From: Glandiceps talaboti
Lineage: Eukaryota; Hemichordata; Enteropneusta; Spengelidae
NCBI RefSeq assembly: GCF_964340395.1
Contig: NC_135561.1
Coordinates: 10,278,732-10,316,231, forward strand
DNA length: 37,500 nucleotides
Direction: 5' to 3'
Shown: one piece after another, positions 22,340-31,947 of the stretch
Layout of the letters: each line of letters starts with the position of its first letter
Position numbering within the stretch: position 1 is the stretch's first letter
Program-made: the position numbers and the translations under genes
The notes under the pieces: model-generated
Databases searched by the model: none
The model's input: the letters and a program-made list of their open reading frames with translations, nothing else
What the model was told of the DNA's origin: nothing

Positions 22340-22910
22340 GTAACCTACTCCATTTTCAGTATAAGGTTTAGTTATTATTATACATGTGTCAAGTATTGCT
22401 CAGTACAAGCCTACAACGGAGGGTTTTATGTCGCCACCAGGTGACAGAGTGGGAGAGGACACCACGCGTGTGGTCTGTCTCCGTCACCAGATTCCATTGA
22501 ACTATTTCTTGAGTGACAGGAGAAACTTAGTTCGCAGTCTGTTATCTGTATTTCCCTCAAGATGTTTCGTAGAATGGTTACTCACCCATCTACATTAAAG
22601 TTGTAAAATTGTTTAAAATTGCCATTTTTTCAATATTTCAAATACTGTAAAAGATCGTGTAGAACCAACCTTTACCATGTAAGAATTGTCTCGATGCAAG
22701 TCAAATTGACCCTTGTAATGATGTATGGCTTCAGAGAATAATTCGATCGTAAACAAAATGTTTTGAACCTTCCGCCATTACCGCACAAATTGCCACGTCA
22801 TTTAAGAGACGAGATAACCCGAGAATTTGGGACGCGCCTTCACTATCACAACTGACACGTTCGAAGTATCTGCCTTTTGTAGTGTAGGCAAACGTAGAGC
22901 TATGTTTGTT
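22338..22910. other. No gene seen; shares a short block with 26.1 kb
   Basis: TTTCCCTCAA...GTAGAATGGTTACTCA at about 22551-22587 recurs at about 26099-26131, another sign of duplication in this region. Confidence 0.4.
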
Positions 22911-23060
22911 AGTCCCCGCTGGACGAAGTCCTGGACGGGGACTTATGGATTGGGTTCCGTCTGTCTGTGTGTCCGTGTGTCCATGCGTCCGTCCGTCCGT
23001 CCGTCCATCCGTCCGTCTGTCCAGAGCCGTTTTATGGCCGCCTAGCAGCCATTTTGTTTA
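22911..23060. repeat. Nested hairpin plus CCGT-rich dispersed repeat
   Basis: AGTCCCCG (22911-22918) and CGGGGACT (22936-22943) pair, with an inner GGAC-GAA-GTCC stem. A run of GTCCGTCC units follows to 23022. Looks like the head of a dispersed element. Confidence 0.55.
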
Positions 23061-23540
23061 CAAATTTTCCCTATCTAAAACCATAACTCAGACACAACAT
23101 ATCTAAGTCTGTTTGATTTAAGTTCACAAGTGTTGTTGCGTGATCAGAGTAGTGATAACAAGAAAATGACAACATAAACTGCCAGTTCCTTAAAACCCAA
23201 TCATAGCGGGAGTATGTCATTCTCAATGACTTGTTATCCTTGAAAGTTGAAAGCTATCATTATTGTGCAATTGTTGTATATAGTTTCTGGTTGTATCGGC
23301 AAGTTCCTTTTACATGACGTACAGAAGTGTCACTTTTTATTACTTTCGTGCTACTTTCTAGCTGTTGATTTTCGCCCCTGAATTGAAAATAAAACCAACG
23401 GAAGTTACCGTACATCGTCAATCACCGGTAGTGAAAACAATACGTTGTACATGTCGAAATCGTTGCCACAGCCACAGAGGAATCACAAGTCACGGTGGTT
23501 GCGTCTGTAACATTTATAAGTATATTTGATATTTGGAACT
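23061..23540. other. No gene seen
   Basis: Unassigned sequence before the possible exon at 23545. Confidence 0.35.
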
Positions 23541-23544
23541 ACAG

Positions 23545-23775
23545 ATGAAGAAACCTGTAGACCCGTTTGCATACGGTGTTCATCGTCCCTTCGTACGTGT
23601 TGAGCAACGTAGACCCCAGCATGCTGCACCGTCTGATGCAAACAGGGTTATCTTGGCAGTAATGTTTGTTCTGATGAGCGTGAATGTCACATTGAGTGAT
23701 CAGTTTAACCCATCTACGTTACCTACTTCACTTCAATGTCGACAGACGATCCCTCAAAAATTTACCTCTCAGCAG
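23545..23775 (+). CDS. Possible first exon of a type II membrane protein
   Basis: The ATG at 23545 opens 77 codons ending at CAG|GTGACT, a reasonable phase-0 donor; read through, the frame stops at 23787. The product would have a basic N-terminal tail of about 35 residues (with VEQRRPQHAAPSDANR), a hydrophobic segment VILAVMFVLMSVNVTLS, and a short lumenal stem with one Cys. This is the shape of the first exon of a Golgi glycosyl- or sulfotransferase, but no catalytic exon could be recognised downstream. The -3 base is C, a weak Kozak context. It may be a chance frame. Confidence 0.3.
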
Positions 23776-24403
23776 GTGACTATATAAACTGCTCAATGTG
23801 CCACTGACGATGGTATTTATTCAAGGGCATGCAATGAAACACGACGACGTGATACATTTTACAACGTCAACGATAATGCATGGCAGACGCAGACCTCACT
23901 GTGCTTCTCATGACATGCGTTCATTTTGAGAATGGTACCGATCATTATCAGGAGAAAGTGGCTTAACTCGGGAAAATCACTGTATAAACAAGTTTTGCCT
24001 CTGAACACAGCAAAATTCACTTTCAATTATCAATCTATTACAAATATTTATGGAAGGAACGTTAGCAAATGCCCAGCTCGCTAAATAGTTCAACACATAC
24101 CCCTCTCCGAATGCATAGACTTCGATACTTGACGTGCGATCATACGGTAAAATTTTACATTTTTAGGCTGCAGTGCATCACCACATCCCGGTTCGCGTAC
24201 ATATAATCATGGATGTATAAGATAATGTCGCCGAGATCATCGCTATAAGAAAGCCGTGTTGGCATGTATTTTATTTCCAGCAAAATTCCAAAATATATCA
24301 AGCTGCCCTGAGTTATACTTGTGTGACTGTAGAGCCGCCACCTCATTAAGTTTATTAGTTACCATATCAATTACTATATTTACTGTTTGTTAGACCCAAA
24401 GCG
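23776..24403. other. No gene seen
   Basis: No clear exon follows the donor at 23776. A minus-strand frame at 24155-24346 has no features. Confidence 0.35.
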
Positions 24404-24779
24404 TGTTATTGGGACAGCTAGTACTTTTACTTTGTAAAGCTGGGTCATTTTCGCTATTTCTGGACAAATCCGGACAGTTAGTAACATTATAGCCAGTTTG
24501 AGCGGTAAATACCCAGGTTTACATGTGGTTTGTAGTTTTAAAAAGAGTTGAGCGTGAACCGTCGAGTAGTGCGAACCGGTGCGTTGTAAGGTCCGGTTAG
24601 TTGTAGTATGTAGACCGTAGTATGTAAGGTCTGGTATTGCAAACCTGTGAACTGTAGTGCGTTGATGACGGAGAATAAAGTACGGTTGATGTGTTGAATA
24701 GTAGGCGATTAGTTATCGTTTTATTCGCATCCTGTGGGGCGTTTATAACCCCATGGCGAGGACGCGCTCCAATATAACT
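24404..24779 (+). mobile_element. Possible solo LTR
   Basis: Starts TGTTATTGGGA and ends TCCAATATAACT, imperfect inverted ends of LTR type. AATAAA sits inside at 24674-24679, followed by a GC-rich 3' part with GTTTATAACCCC. No matching target duplication was seen and no second LTR, so it is tentative. Confidence 0.3.
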
Positions 24780-26188
24780 CAGCAGCGGGAACCCAAGGTA
24801 AATTTCCACAGCTCTTGTCTATAGCCGATGGTCTGATCGGCAGGGGAATAGACGGGCGATTGTGACACTTGCATAACTAAATAGTCTAATTATTATTACA
24901 ATTCAACGCTGGGTCGCGTTAGTCGTGATGTGGTGGGGCCGGTGTTCACAGGGACAAGGTTCTCGAGATATGCCATGGAGTATTTTTTATCAGAATACAG
25001 TAAAATGTCGATAATATAGACGTGTTTAGGCAAATACATATTGAAGAGTGAAAAATACTTTAGTTCACAAAGTCACTACATAAAAATACTACTAATAGTA
25101 CTATTACGGTACTTGTCATGTTATCATTTACCGATTTTAGACTTATTTAACAGCAATCTTGCAACGTTCTTTGACTGCATTCCATCGGTGTATCTCACTA
25201 AAAATGTTGATTTGGCCCTCATTTCTTCCCCCCCCCCCCCCACTTGTTTTTACTAGCGGAATGGAGCAGTATTACCATCGATCATGTTCGGCGCCATGTT
25301 GTCTATTAGCAACAATAGTGTGCGCACGTACGAATGATACGTCACGCGTCAACTACACATCTTTCGACGTACGTGTGTACGTACACAAAAAAATATTTTT
25401 AAATTTTTTAAAAATTACAATTTTACCAGCAATCAATATCAACCAAGTCAATGCAGAATCAATGTAACTTAGTGCATAGAATATGATACCAACGGCAAAA
25501 TTTGATTTCAAAATATTGAAAAAATGACAATTTCAAACAATTTTACAACTTTAAGTAACAACTCTCTACTCCTTTCACAGGTACATTTAGACATTATCTA
25601 TAGTGTTTATTGTGTAGCATTTTGAACTAGAACTTGATCATGTGCTCCAAAAGTTAGCGACGCCATGCAGTTCTTACATGTGTTCTATTTTATAGCCGTT
25701 ACACAGCCAACTGATGCATTGTTTGAGACACTTTGTCCTTGTAACTTTAGCGATGGTGATCACGAGTTTCTATTTCATTCTAATGAGTACTTTGAGAGAG
25801 GCTATTGTATTTTTGCATAGTTTCATGTCAGATTTGCCAAAGTGCATTGCCTAGTGACTGTTCTGAATCATTGTACTGTTATATACCGCCACCGAGAGGA
25901 GAGTCAATTATAATAAGTTTGGCCCCATTACTCTTCTCTTAATTTAGCATATCTGTACTTATAACATGAATCGTTTATTTTCACAGAGATATATTATGTA
26001 AAGTTTATGTATTATTTTGTCTATTATATATTTTATTTTAAGCAGATTCCATTAAATTATTAGTAAACGGACAAACTTGGTTTTCTATGATATTTGCGTT
26101 TCCCTCAAAATTTGCAGTAGAATGGTTACTCATCCATCCATTAAGTAACAACTTTCTACTTCTTCCACAGAGTTCTCTTTAAACTAGT

Positions 26189-26189
<1 letters not shown>
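24780..26189. other. No gene; C tract
   Basis: Unassigned sequence with a C run at 25230-25241. AACAAC(T)TCTACT(T)CTTCCACAG-like text occurs twice (about 25557 and 26146). Confidence 0.4.
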
Positions 26190-26220
<31 letters not shown>

Positions 26221-26294
26221 CATACACACACACACACGCACGCACGCACACATACATACATACATACATACATACATACATACATACATACATG
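26190..26294. repeat. TACA/CA microsatellite left of segment A
   Basis: ATAC repeats with a CACACGCACG interruption, abutting segment A exactly as in copies B and C. Confidence 0.95.
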
Positions 26295-28175
26295 CATGTG
26301 CGGGATTGGAAAGTCTATACACTTTTGAAATACAATGAAAAGACAAAAAGTAAAAAAAACATTTGAAAATCCCACCTGATGATACAGGGCAATGACCACT
26401 CTGAAGGCTACACTAAGTAAACCATACACAAGCAGTTACTATTTTCGTACAAACAAGGGTTTCTAATGAAGAACGTGTAAAATCCACAACTGTCCACAAT
26501 TATGCAAACAGATAATTTCAGATATTAACATACTTGATTAGACAACGTAGACAACTAATCCAAACAGATGTGTGTGAGAGATACAGCTAACTGGGCATGT
26601 ATGGTTTGGGTATATCGTGTCGTAGCTAAAAAAAATGTCTCTAAGGTCATTTCATGAAAGTATCATTCGTGAAGTCGACAATGCGAAGAGCGCCTTAAGA
26701 CTACATGATGACAGAATAAATATATTATCACCAAGATAACATCACTGTCTTGCATGCATATGGAAGCTCTCAAAAACTTCATTCTGAAGTTTAACACTAT
26801 ATTTATTGTCCTGTATTTGGAAATAAACGTTTAAGGTGTTGGGATATTTACCTTCTCTTATTTATTTATTTATCTTGTCTTTTAAGTTACAATGTTGACT
26901 GAGTATCATTAAAGGCAAATTACTGCAGCTAATTTGTCTCGTTTATTCTTTTCAAAACTAAGTCTTGAAAAGATATGATTTTGAATGGCCATCGTGAACA
27001 CATCCAGTGTTACGTGATCACAGATTGGACATTTGGGTTTGAGAATGTCTTCGCAAATTAGCAAGTCGTTGTGAGTAAGAGACCAGTAATTGACCAATTG
27101 ATTTTAACAACATGGTACTTGAGTACTTCACGTGTGTTTCCATCAACTTGTCATTGATGCATTTGTTCGCGTCAATGGACATTTAAAAAAATCGCTATCT
27201 GATCTTTCCTGGTTAAAAAGGCTCACAGTGCTGGTTTTTTACAAATTGCACTTGGGGCCATTATATTAGGATACTTAAGGTAGTGTATGTAAAGAATTAA
27301 ACTTCAACCACCAATTGTCACGGCTAAAACGGTTGGATAAGACATGCTTGCATGAAGTCTGGCGATATGATTACCGAAGTGCCGATTAATCTCAAAGAAA
27401 AACGAAACAAGTAGGATAGAGGGCTAAGATGCTCAGATGCATATGTCATAAGCCGAGTAGACATTTTCCTTGTCTGTCATTCTAGCTCAAACTGTTCATA
27501 ACACAAAGTTTAAGGTTACAATGAAATCCATGACAAGGACAATCTCTAAGTATTCGTACCTTGTATTCCCAAGTAAACCATGTTTATTTTATAAGAGAAA
27601 GTTTTTGTAACATGCCCTTGGTGACAAAGAAATATTGAAGTATAATATCAAAAATACAATTAGTAATTGTGGTAACTATGACATCATAGAAGATAGAAAA
27701 TATTGGTTTACGTTATACCATATACTTAGAAATAAAGCAATAGGCGCAATAGACAATAGACGCAATTATACGCTTATTTCATAGACATGTTATCAGTAAC
27801 ATTGTACCGCGTTATCATATGAATCCAGGTGCTAGCATAGTATGTGAGGGAAGATCTAGAATTTACACGCCCTAATTTTAAGAAGTGTACACATGCACAC
27901 TTACAGGTAGCATGATAGGTAGGGGAATTATATGAGCCGTCCAATCATACCTTGTAAGTATTGCCTTCAATATCTATAACTCCCTTTTCCTCCCCCCCCC
28001 CCCATATGGTATCCCATCACGTCATTATCAGGATGTGTGTAGTTTAAAACTAACGTGGTGTTCCCTTTTCTCCAAATATCTCATTTTAACACCATTTTAA
28101 CAATCTAGCTAACGACTGACACCATATCAATAATAATCATTTATGAACCGATGTCGAAAATTCGGTGCATTTGTC

Positions 28176-28177
<2 letters not shown>
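26295..28177 (+). repeat. Duplicated segment A
   Basis: About 1.88 kb starting at CATGTGCGGGATTGG and ending at GCATTTGTCAC. It is repeated almost base for base in segment B and, for its left part, in segment C. It contains decayed PAN exon A. A TACA/CA microsatellite abuts the left end in all three copies. Compared with B it has an extra stretch of about 45 bp after CGGTTGGA (near 27337-27385). Confidence 0.9.
26568..26655 (+). pseudogene. Decayed PAN exon, copy A
   Basis: Translating this stretch gives CVRDTANWACMVW and then VYRVV. It lines up with CKRCQVTPGCIVW and SYHVR of the intact PAN exon at 34610-34833. A key cysteine is lost (D in place of C57), and the 3' part is replaced by an A-rich run followed by a stop. 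It lies in duplicated segment A, in the same orientation as the intact gene. Copy C keeps the missing 3' half, so A looks like a deletion derivative. Confidence 0.5.
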
Positions 28178-28238
<61 letters not shown>

Positions 28239-28292
28239 TACATACATACATACATACATACATACATACATACATACATACATACATGCATG
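28178..28292. repeat. CA/TACA microsatellite left of segment B
   Basis: (CA)n followed by (TACA)n between segments A and B, probably the site of unequal crossing-over. Confidence 0.95.
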
Positions 28293-28515
28293 CATGTGCG
28301 GGATTGGAAAGTCTATACACTTTTGAAACACAATGAAAAGACAAAAAGTAAAATAAACATTTGAAGATCCCACCTGATGATACAGGGCAATGACCACTCT
28401 GAAGGCTACACTAAGTAAACCATACACAAGCAGTTACTATTTTCGTACAAACAAGGGTTTCTAATGAAGAACGTGTAAAATCCACAACTGTCCACAATTA
28501 TGCAAACAGATAATT

Positions 28516-29550
28516 AAGCAATAACCCCCGCCGAAGGCGGGTATACACGAGATTTTGGTACAATTCGCGACATATAGCACGAGCCGAATGGCGAGTGCTA
28601 TATGGAGCGAATTGTACCAAATTCGAGTGTATACCCGCCTTCGGAGGGGGTTATTGCTATTATATTATATCAAAATATGTGTATATTTCTTCTAAATGTG
28701 ATTCTGTGGTTATTTATATGCCTGAAAAGGCGAATTCGCACGTACAGAAAAAGATCGTCGGTAATAGATCGTCGGGAACGAGCATATTTTGATGAGTGGA
28801 TACGTTCATGTCGCCCAAACACACACACTGCATGAACACAAACCACACACTACATTGCATTACATTGATAAATTGCTTTATTTACATCATATAATGCATA
28901 ACGAAAACGCGTTGAAAACTAGCAACGAAGAAAACGGGGCAAGGGGTCAAAGAAAGTAACAATTTTGTTTGGATATTTACATAAGAACAATACAATCTTG
29001 TACACTGCTAAAAATAGATGTCTCGGCGTTGAATCAGTGGAATCGGAGAAAGCTCGAGACAGTAAATCAGAGACGCGACGTTACACAGTCTACTTTAATT
29101 TAATGGTTAACAAATTGAACATTGATTGAACCTGAAAATGTACAGTTTTGAAATAATCCTGACGCACTTGACTGATGGTTAAAAGTTAAATTGGTGTTGT
29201 TTGCTTCAACGAGAGCAGGACACTGACGGCTCGTTGCATGGGAGAACTTGTACCTTATCAGCCATGGCCAGTGATGTTGAAGCCACTGATCGATCGTTAC
29301 TTTCGATCGCAAGGTCATCAGTGGAATTATTTGGACTACTGTAACCCAAACTATTGTACAGGATACCTGACATACCTTTACTCTGAGGAAGTGTTAACTT
29401 ATTGGTATAAGAACGAACACTAGCTTCATTTTTGTGAGTACTATTCATATGCTAGTTTAGGGGCCCATTTTACCACTGCCAGCCGTGGTAAAATGGGATT
29501 TTACCACAGTTATTATCCAATCAGAATGGCGCATAGTAGCATGATATAAT
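28516..29550. mobile_element. 1,035-bp insertion in segment B
   Basis: Segments A and C show the empty site, CAGATAATTTCAG. In B the ATAATT is present on both sides of the insert (28510-28515 and 29551-29556). Removing the nested hairpin element leaves ends ATATTATATCA and TGATATAATAT, an 11-bp terminal inverted repeat, with AATT as the likely target duplication. A 13-bp perfect hairpin (arms CCCATTTTACCAC) lies near the right end at about 29464. No transposase was recognised; a minus-strand frame (29206-29448) is unassigned. It is a non-autonomous DNA element of unknown family. Confidence 0.7.
28517..28658. mobile_element. 142-bp fold-back (hairpin) element
   Basis: Two 64-bp arms (28517-28580 and 28595-28658) are inverted copies with about six mismatches around a 14-nt loop. 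The ends are AGCAATAACCCCC and its complement. ATTA flanks it on both sides (28513-28516, 28659-28662), a 4-bp target duplication. It is nested at the left end of the larger insertion, so it came later. As RNA it would form one long stem. Confidence 0.75.
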
Positions 29551-29606
29551 ATAATTTCAGATATTAACATACTTGATTAGATAACGTAGACAACTAATCC
29601 AAACAG

Positions 29607-29694
29607 ATGTGTGTGAGAGATACAGCTAACTGGGCATGTATGGTTTGGGTATATCGTGTCGTAGCTAAAAAAAATGTCTCTAAGGTCATTTCAT
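29607..29694 (+). pseudogene. Decayed PAN exon, copy B
   Basis: Virtually the same as the copy A remnant, including the same 3' deletion, so the deletion came before the A/B tandem duplication. It lies just right of the 1-kb insertion that splits copy B. Confidence 0.5.
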
Positions 29695-31169
29695 GAAAGT
29701 ATCATTCGTGAAGTCGACAATGCGAAGAGCGCCTTAAGACTACATGATGACAGAATAAATATACTATCACCAAGATAACATCACTGTCTTGCATGCATAT
29801 GGAAGCTCTCAAAAACTTCATTCTGAAGTTTAACACTATATTTATTGTCCTGTATTTGGAAATAAACGTTTAAGGTGTTGGGATATTTACCTTCTCTTAT
29901 TTATTTATTTATCTTGTCTTTTAAGTTACAATGTTGACTGAGTATCATTAAAGGCAAATTACTGCAGCTAATTTGTCTCGTTTATTCTTTTCAAAACTAA
30001 GTCTTGAAAAGATATGATTTTGAATGGACATCGTGAACACATCCAGTGTTACGTGATCACAGATTGGGCATTTGGGTTTGAGAATGTCTTCGCAAATTAG
30101 CAAGTCGTTGTGAGTAAGAGACCAGTAATTAACCAATTGATTTTAACAACATGGTACTTGAGTACTTCACGTGTGTTTCCATCAACTTGTCATTGATGCA
30201 TTTGTTCGCGACAATAGACATTTAAAAAAAGTCGCTATCTGATCTTTCCTGGTTAAAAAGGCTCACAGTGCTGGTTTTTACAAATTGCACTTGGGGCCAT
30301 TATATTAGGATACTTAAGGTAGTGTATGTAAAGAATTAAACTTCAACCACCAATTGTCACGGCTAAAACGGTTGGAAATTAATCTCAAAGAAAAACGAAA
30401 CAAGTAGGATAGAGGGCTAAGATGCTCAGATGCATATGTCATAAGCCGAGTAGACATTTTCCTTTTCTGTCATTCTAGCTCAAACTGTTCATAACATCAA
30501 GTTTAAGGTTACAATGAAATCCATGACAAGGACAATCTCTATGTATTCGTACCTTGTATTCCCAAGTAAACCATGTTTATTTTATAAGATAAATTTTTTG
30601 TAACATGCCCTTGGTGACAAAGAAATATTGAAGTATAATATCAAAAATACAATTAGTAATTGTGGTAACTATGACATCATAGAAGATAGAAAATATTGGT
30701 TTAAGTTATACCATATACTTAGAAATAAAGCAATAGACAATAGACGCAATTATACGCTTATTCGCTTATTTCATAGACATGTTATCAGTAACATTGTACC
30801 GCGTTATCATATGAATCCAGGTGCTAGCATAGTATGTGAGGGAAGATCTAGAATTTACACGCCCTAGTTTAAGAAGTGTACACATGCACACTTAAAGGTA
30901 GCATGATAGGTAGGGGAATTATATGAGCCGTCCAATCATACCTTGTAAGTATTGCCTTCAATATCTATAACTCCCTTCCCTCCCTGCCCCCCCCCATATG
31001 GTATCCCATCACGTCATGATCAGTATGTGTGTAGTTTAAAACTAACGTGGTGTTCCCTTTTCTCCAAATATCTCATTTTAACACCATTTTAACAATCTAG
31101 CTAACGGCTGATACCATATCAATAATAATCATTTATGAACCGATGTCGAACATTCGGTGCATTTGTCAC

Positions 31170-31233
31170 CGATTTGTTGCACTGGAGTACTTTTATCTAA
31201 AGGTTCCCAGTCTGAATATTATCTATGTTTGTT

Positions 31234-31269
<36 letters not shown>

Positions 31270-31784
31270 TGTTTATATATTCATGATTCATCAGGTGGAT
31301 TGAACAAATATAAGCAAAAATTCCAAATACAACCCCAAAAATGGTTTAAAAGCTTTCATTACTAAAAAGCAATTATTAAAAAATAAAAATAACAAGATAA
31401 CAAAAACCTACAGTGTATTCTACTCACTAAAATGCTTTTTACACCTTAGAAGATATGTCAGTGACCAAAGCCTATTTGGGCATGAACAATGTGCATTTTG
31501 TCTATAAATGATAATGGTGGAATTGGTATACGTTTGATTATGATATTAGAAAAAAGGAAAAGTTGACGGGTAGTAGCCAAAATTCGATGACGGACGTAAA
31601 CTCATGTGTCATTGTATCTCTGGCATGTCAATTCAAAGGTCACATCGACCATCCATACAGTGCGTGCATGCAGAGCAAAAAAAGAACTATTTCTACAAGT
31701 ATGCTATTTGACCAATCATATATCAATACGGTTAGTTTATTTTTAATGATTAATTTCATTGGTTAGCTTATAATATCTTGCATG
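31170..31784. other. 5' flank of the PAN gene, with TTTC microsatellite
   Basis: A (TTTC)n tract at 31232-31270. No gene seen. Proximal promoter motifs start at about 31712. Confidence 0.5.
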
Positions 31785-31792
31785 TATATAAT
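31785..31792 (+). promoter_or_regulatory. Core promoter motifs of the PAN gene
   Basis: TATATAAT lies about 115 nt before the ATG. Inverted CCAAT (ATTGG, 31758-31762) and CCAAT (31712-31716) sit 25-75 nt further upstream. The order and spacing resemble a TATA plus CCAAT promoter; activity is inferred. Confidence 0.35.
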
Positions 31793-31902
31793 GCAGTGCT
31801 AGACACGTCCTCCAAATTCCAAATTGTCAATCCAAAGATTGTTGTCAATAAGTACACACTGTCACTTTAAGTGTTGAAGTGAAAGCCTGAAGACGTACGA
31901 AG

Positions 31903-31947
31903 ATGACGTTCCTGACACCAAAGTTGATGTTTGTCACTCTAGTTTTG
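31903..31947 (+). CDS. PAN gene exon 1 (start of signal peptide)
   Basis: Fifteen codons from the ATG ending in a phase-0 donor, GTGAGT at 31948. The encoded residues are the first half of a hydrophobic signal peptide (LMFVTLVL core). CCAAT-type and TATA-like motifs lie upstream. Confidence 0.65.

Larger units (their letters stand above)
28293..31169 (+). repeat. Duplicated segment B, split by an insertion
   Basis: Tandem direct duplicate of segment A, starting and ending at the same motifs. The homology is interrupted only by the insertion at 28516-29550. It contains decayed PAN exon B. The high identity to A points to a recent duplication. Sequence after 31169 is not part of A. Confidence 0.9.

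Noticed and set aside
29206-29448. 80-codon minus-strand frame inside the 1-kb insertion
   Set aside because: No transposase motif could be seen; overlapping open frames on both strands suggest chance.
30628-30867. 79-codon forward frame in segment B
   Set aside because: The matching region of segment A is broken by indels and stops although the DNA is nearly identical, and no domain is recognised.
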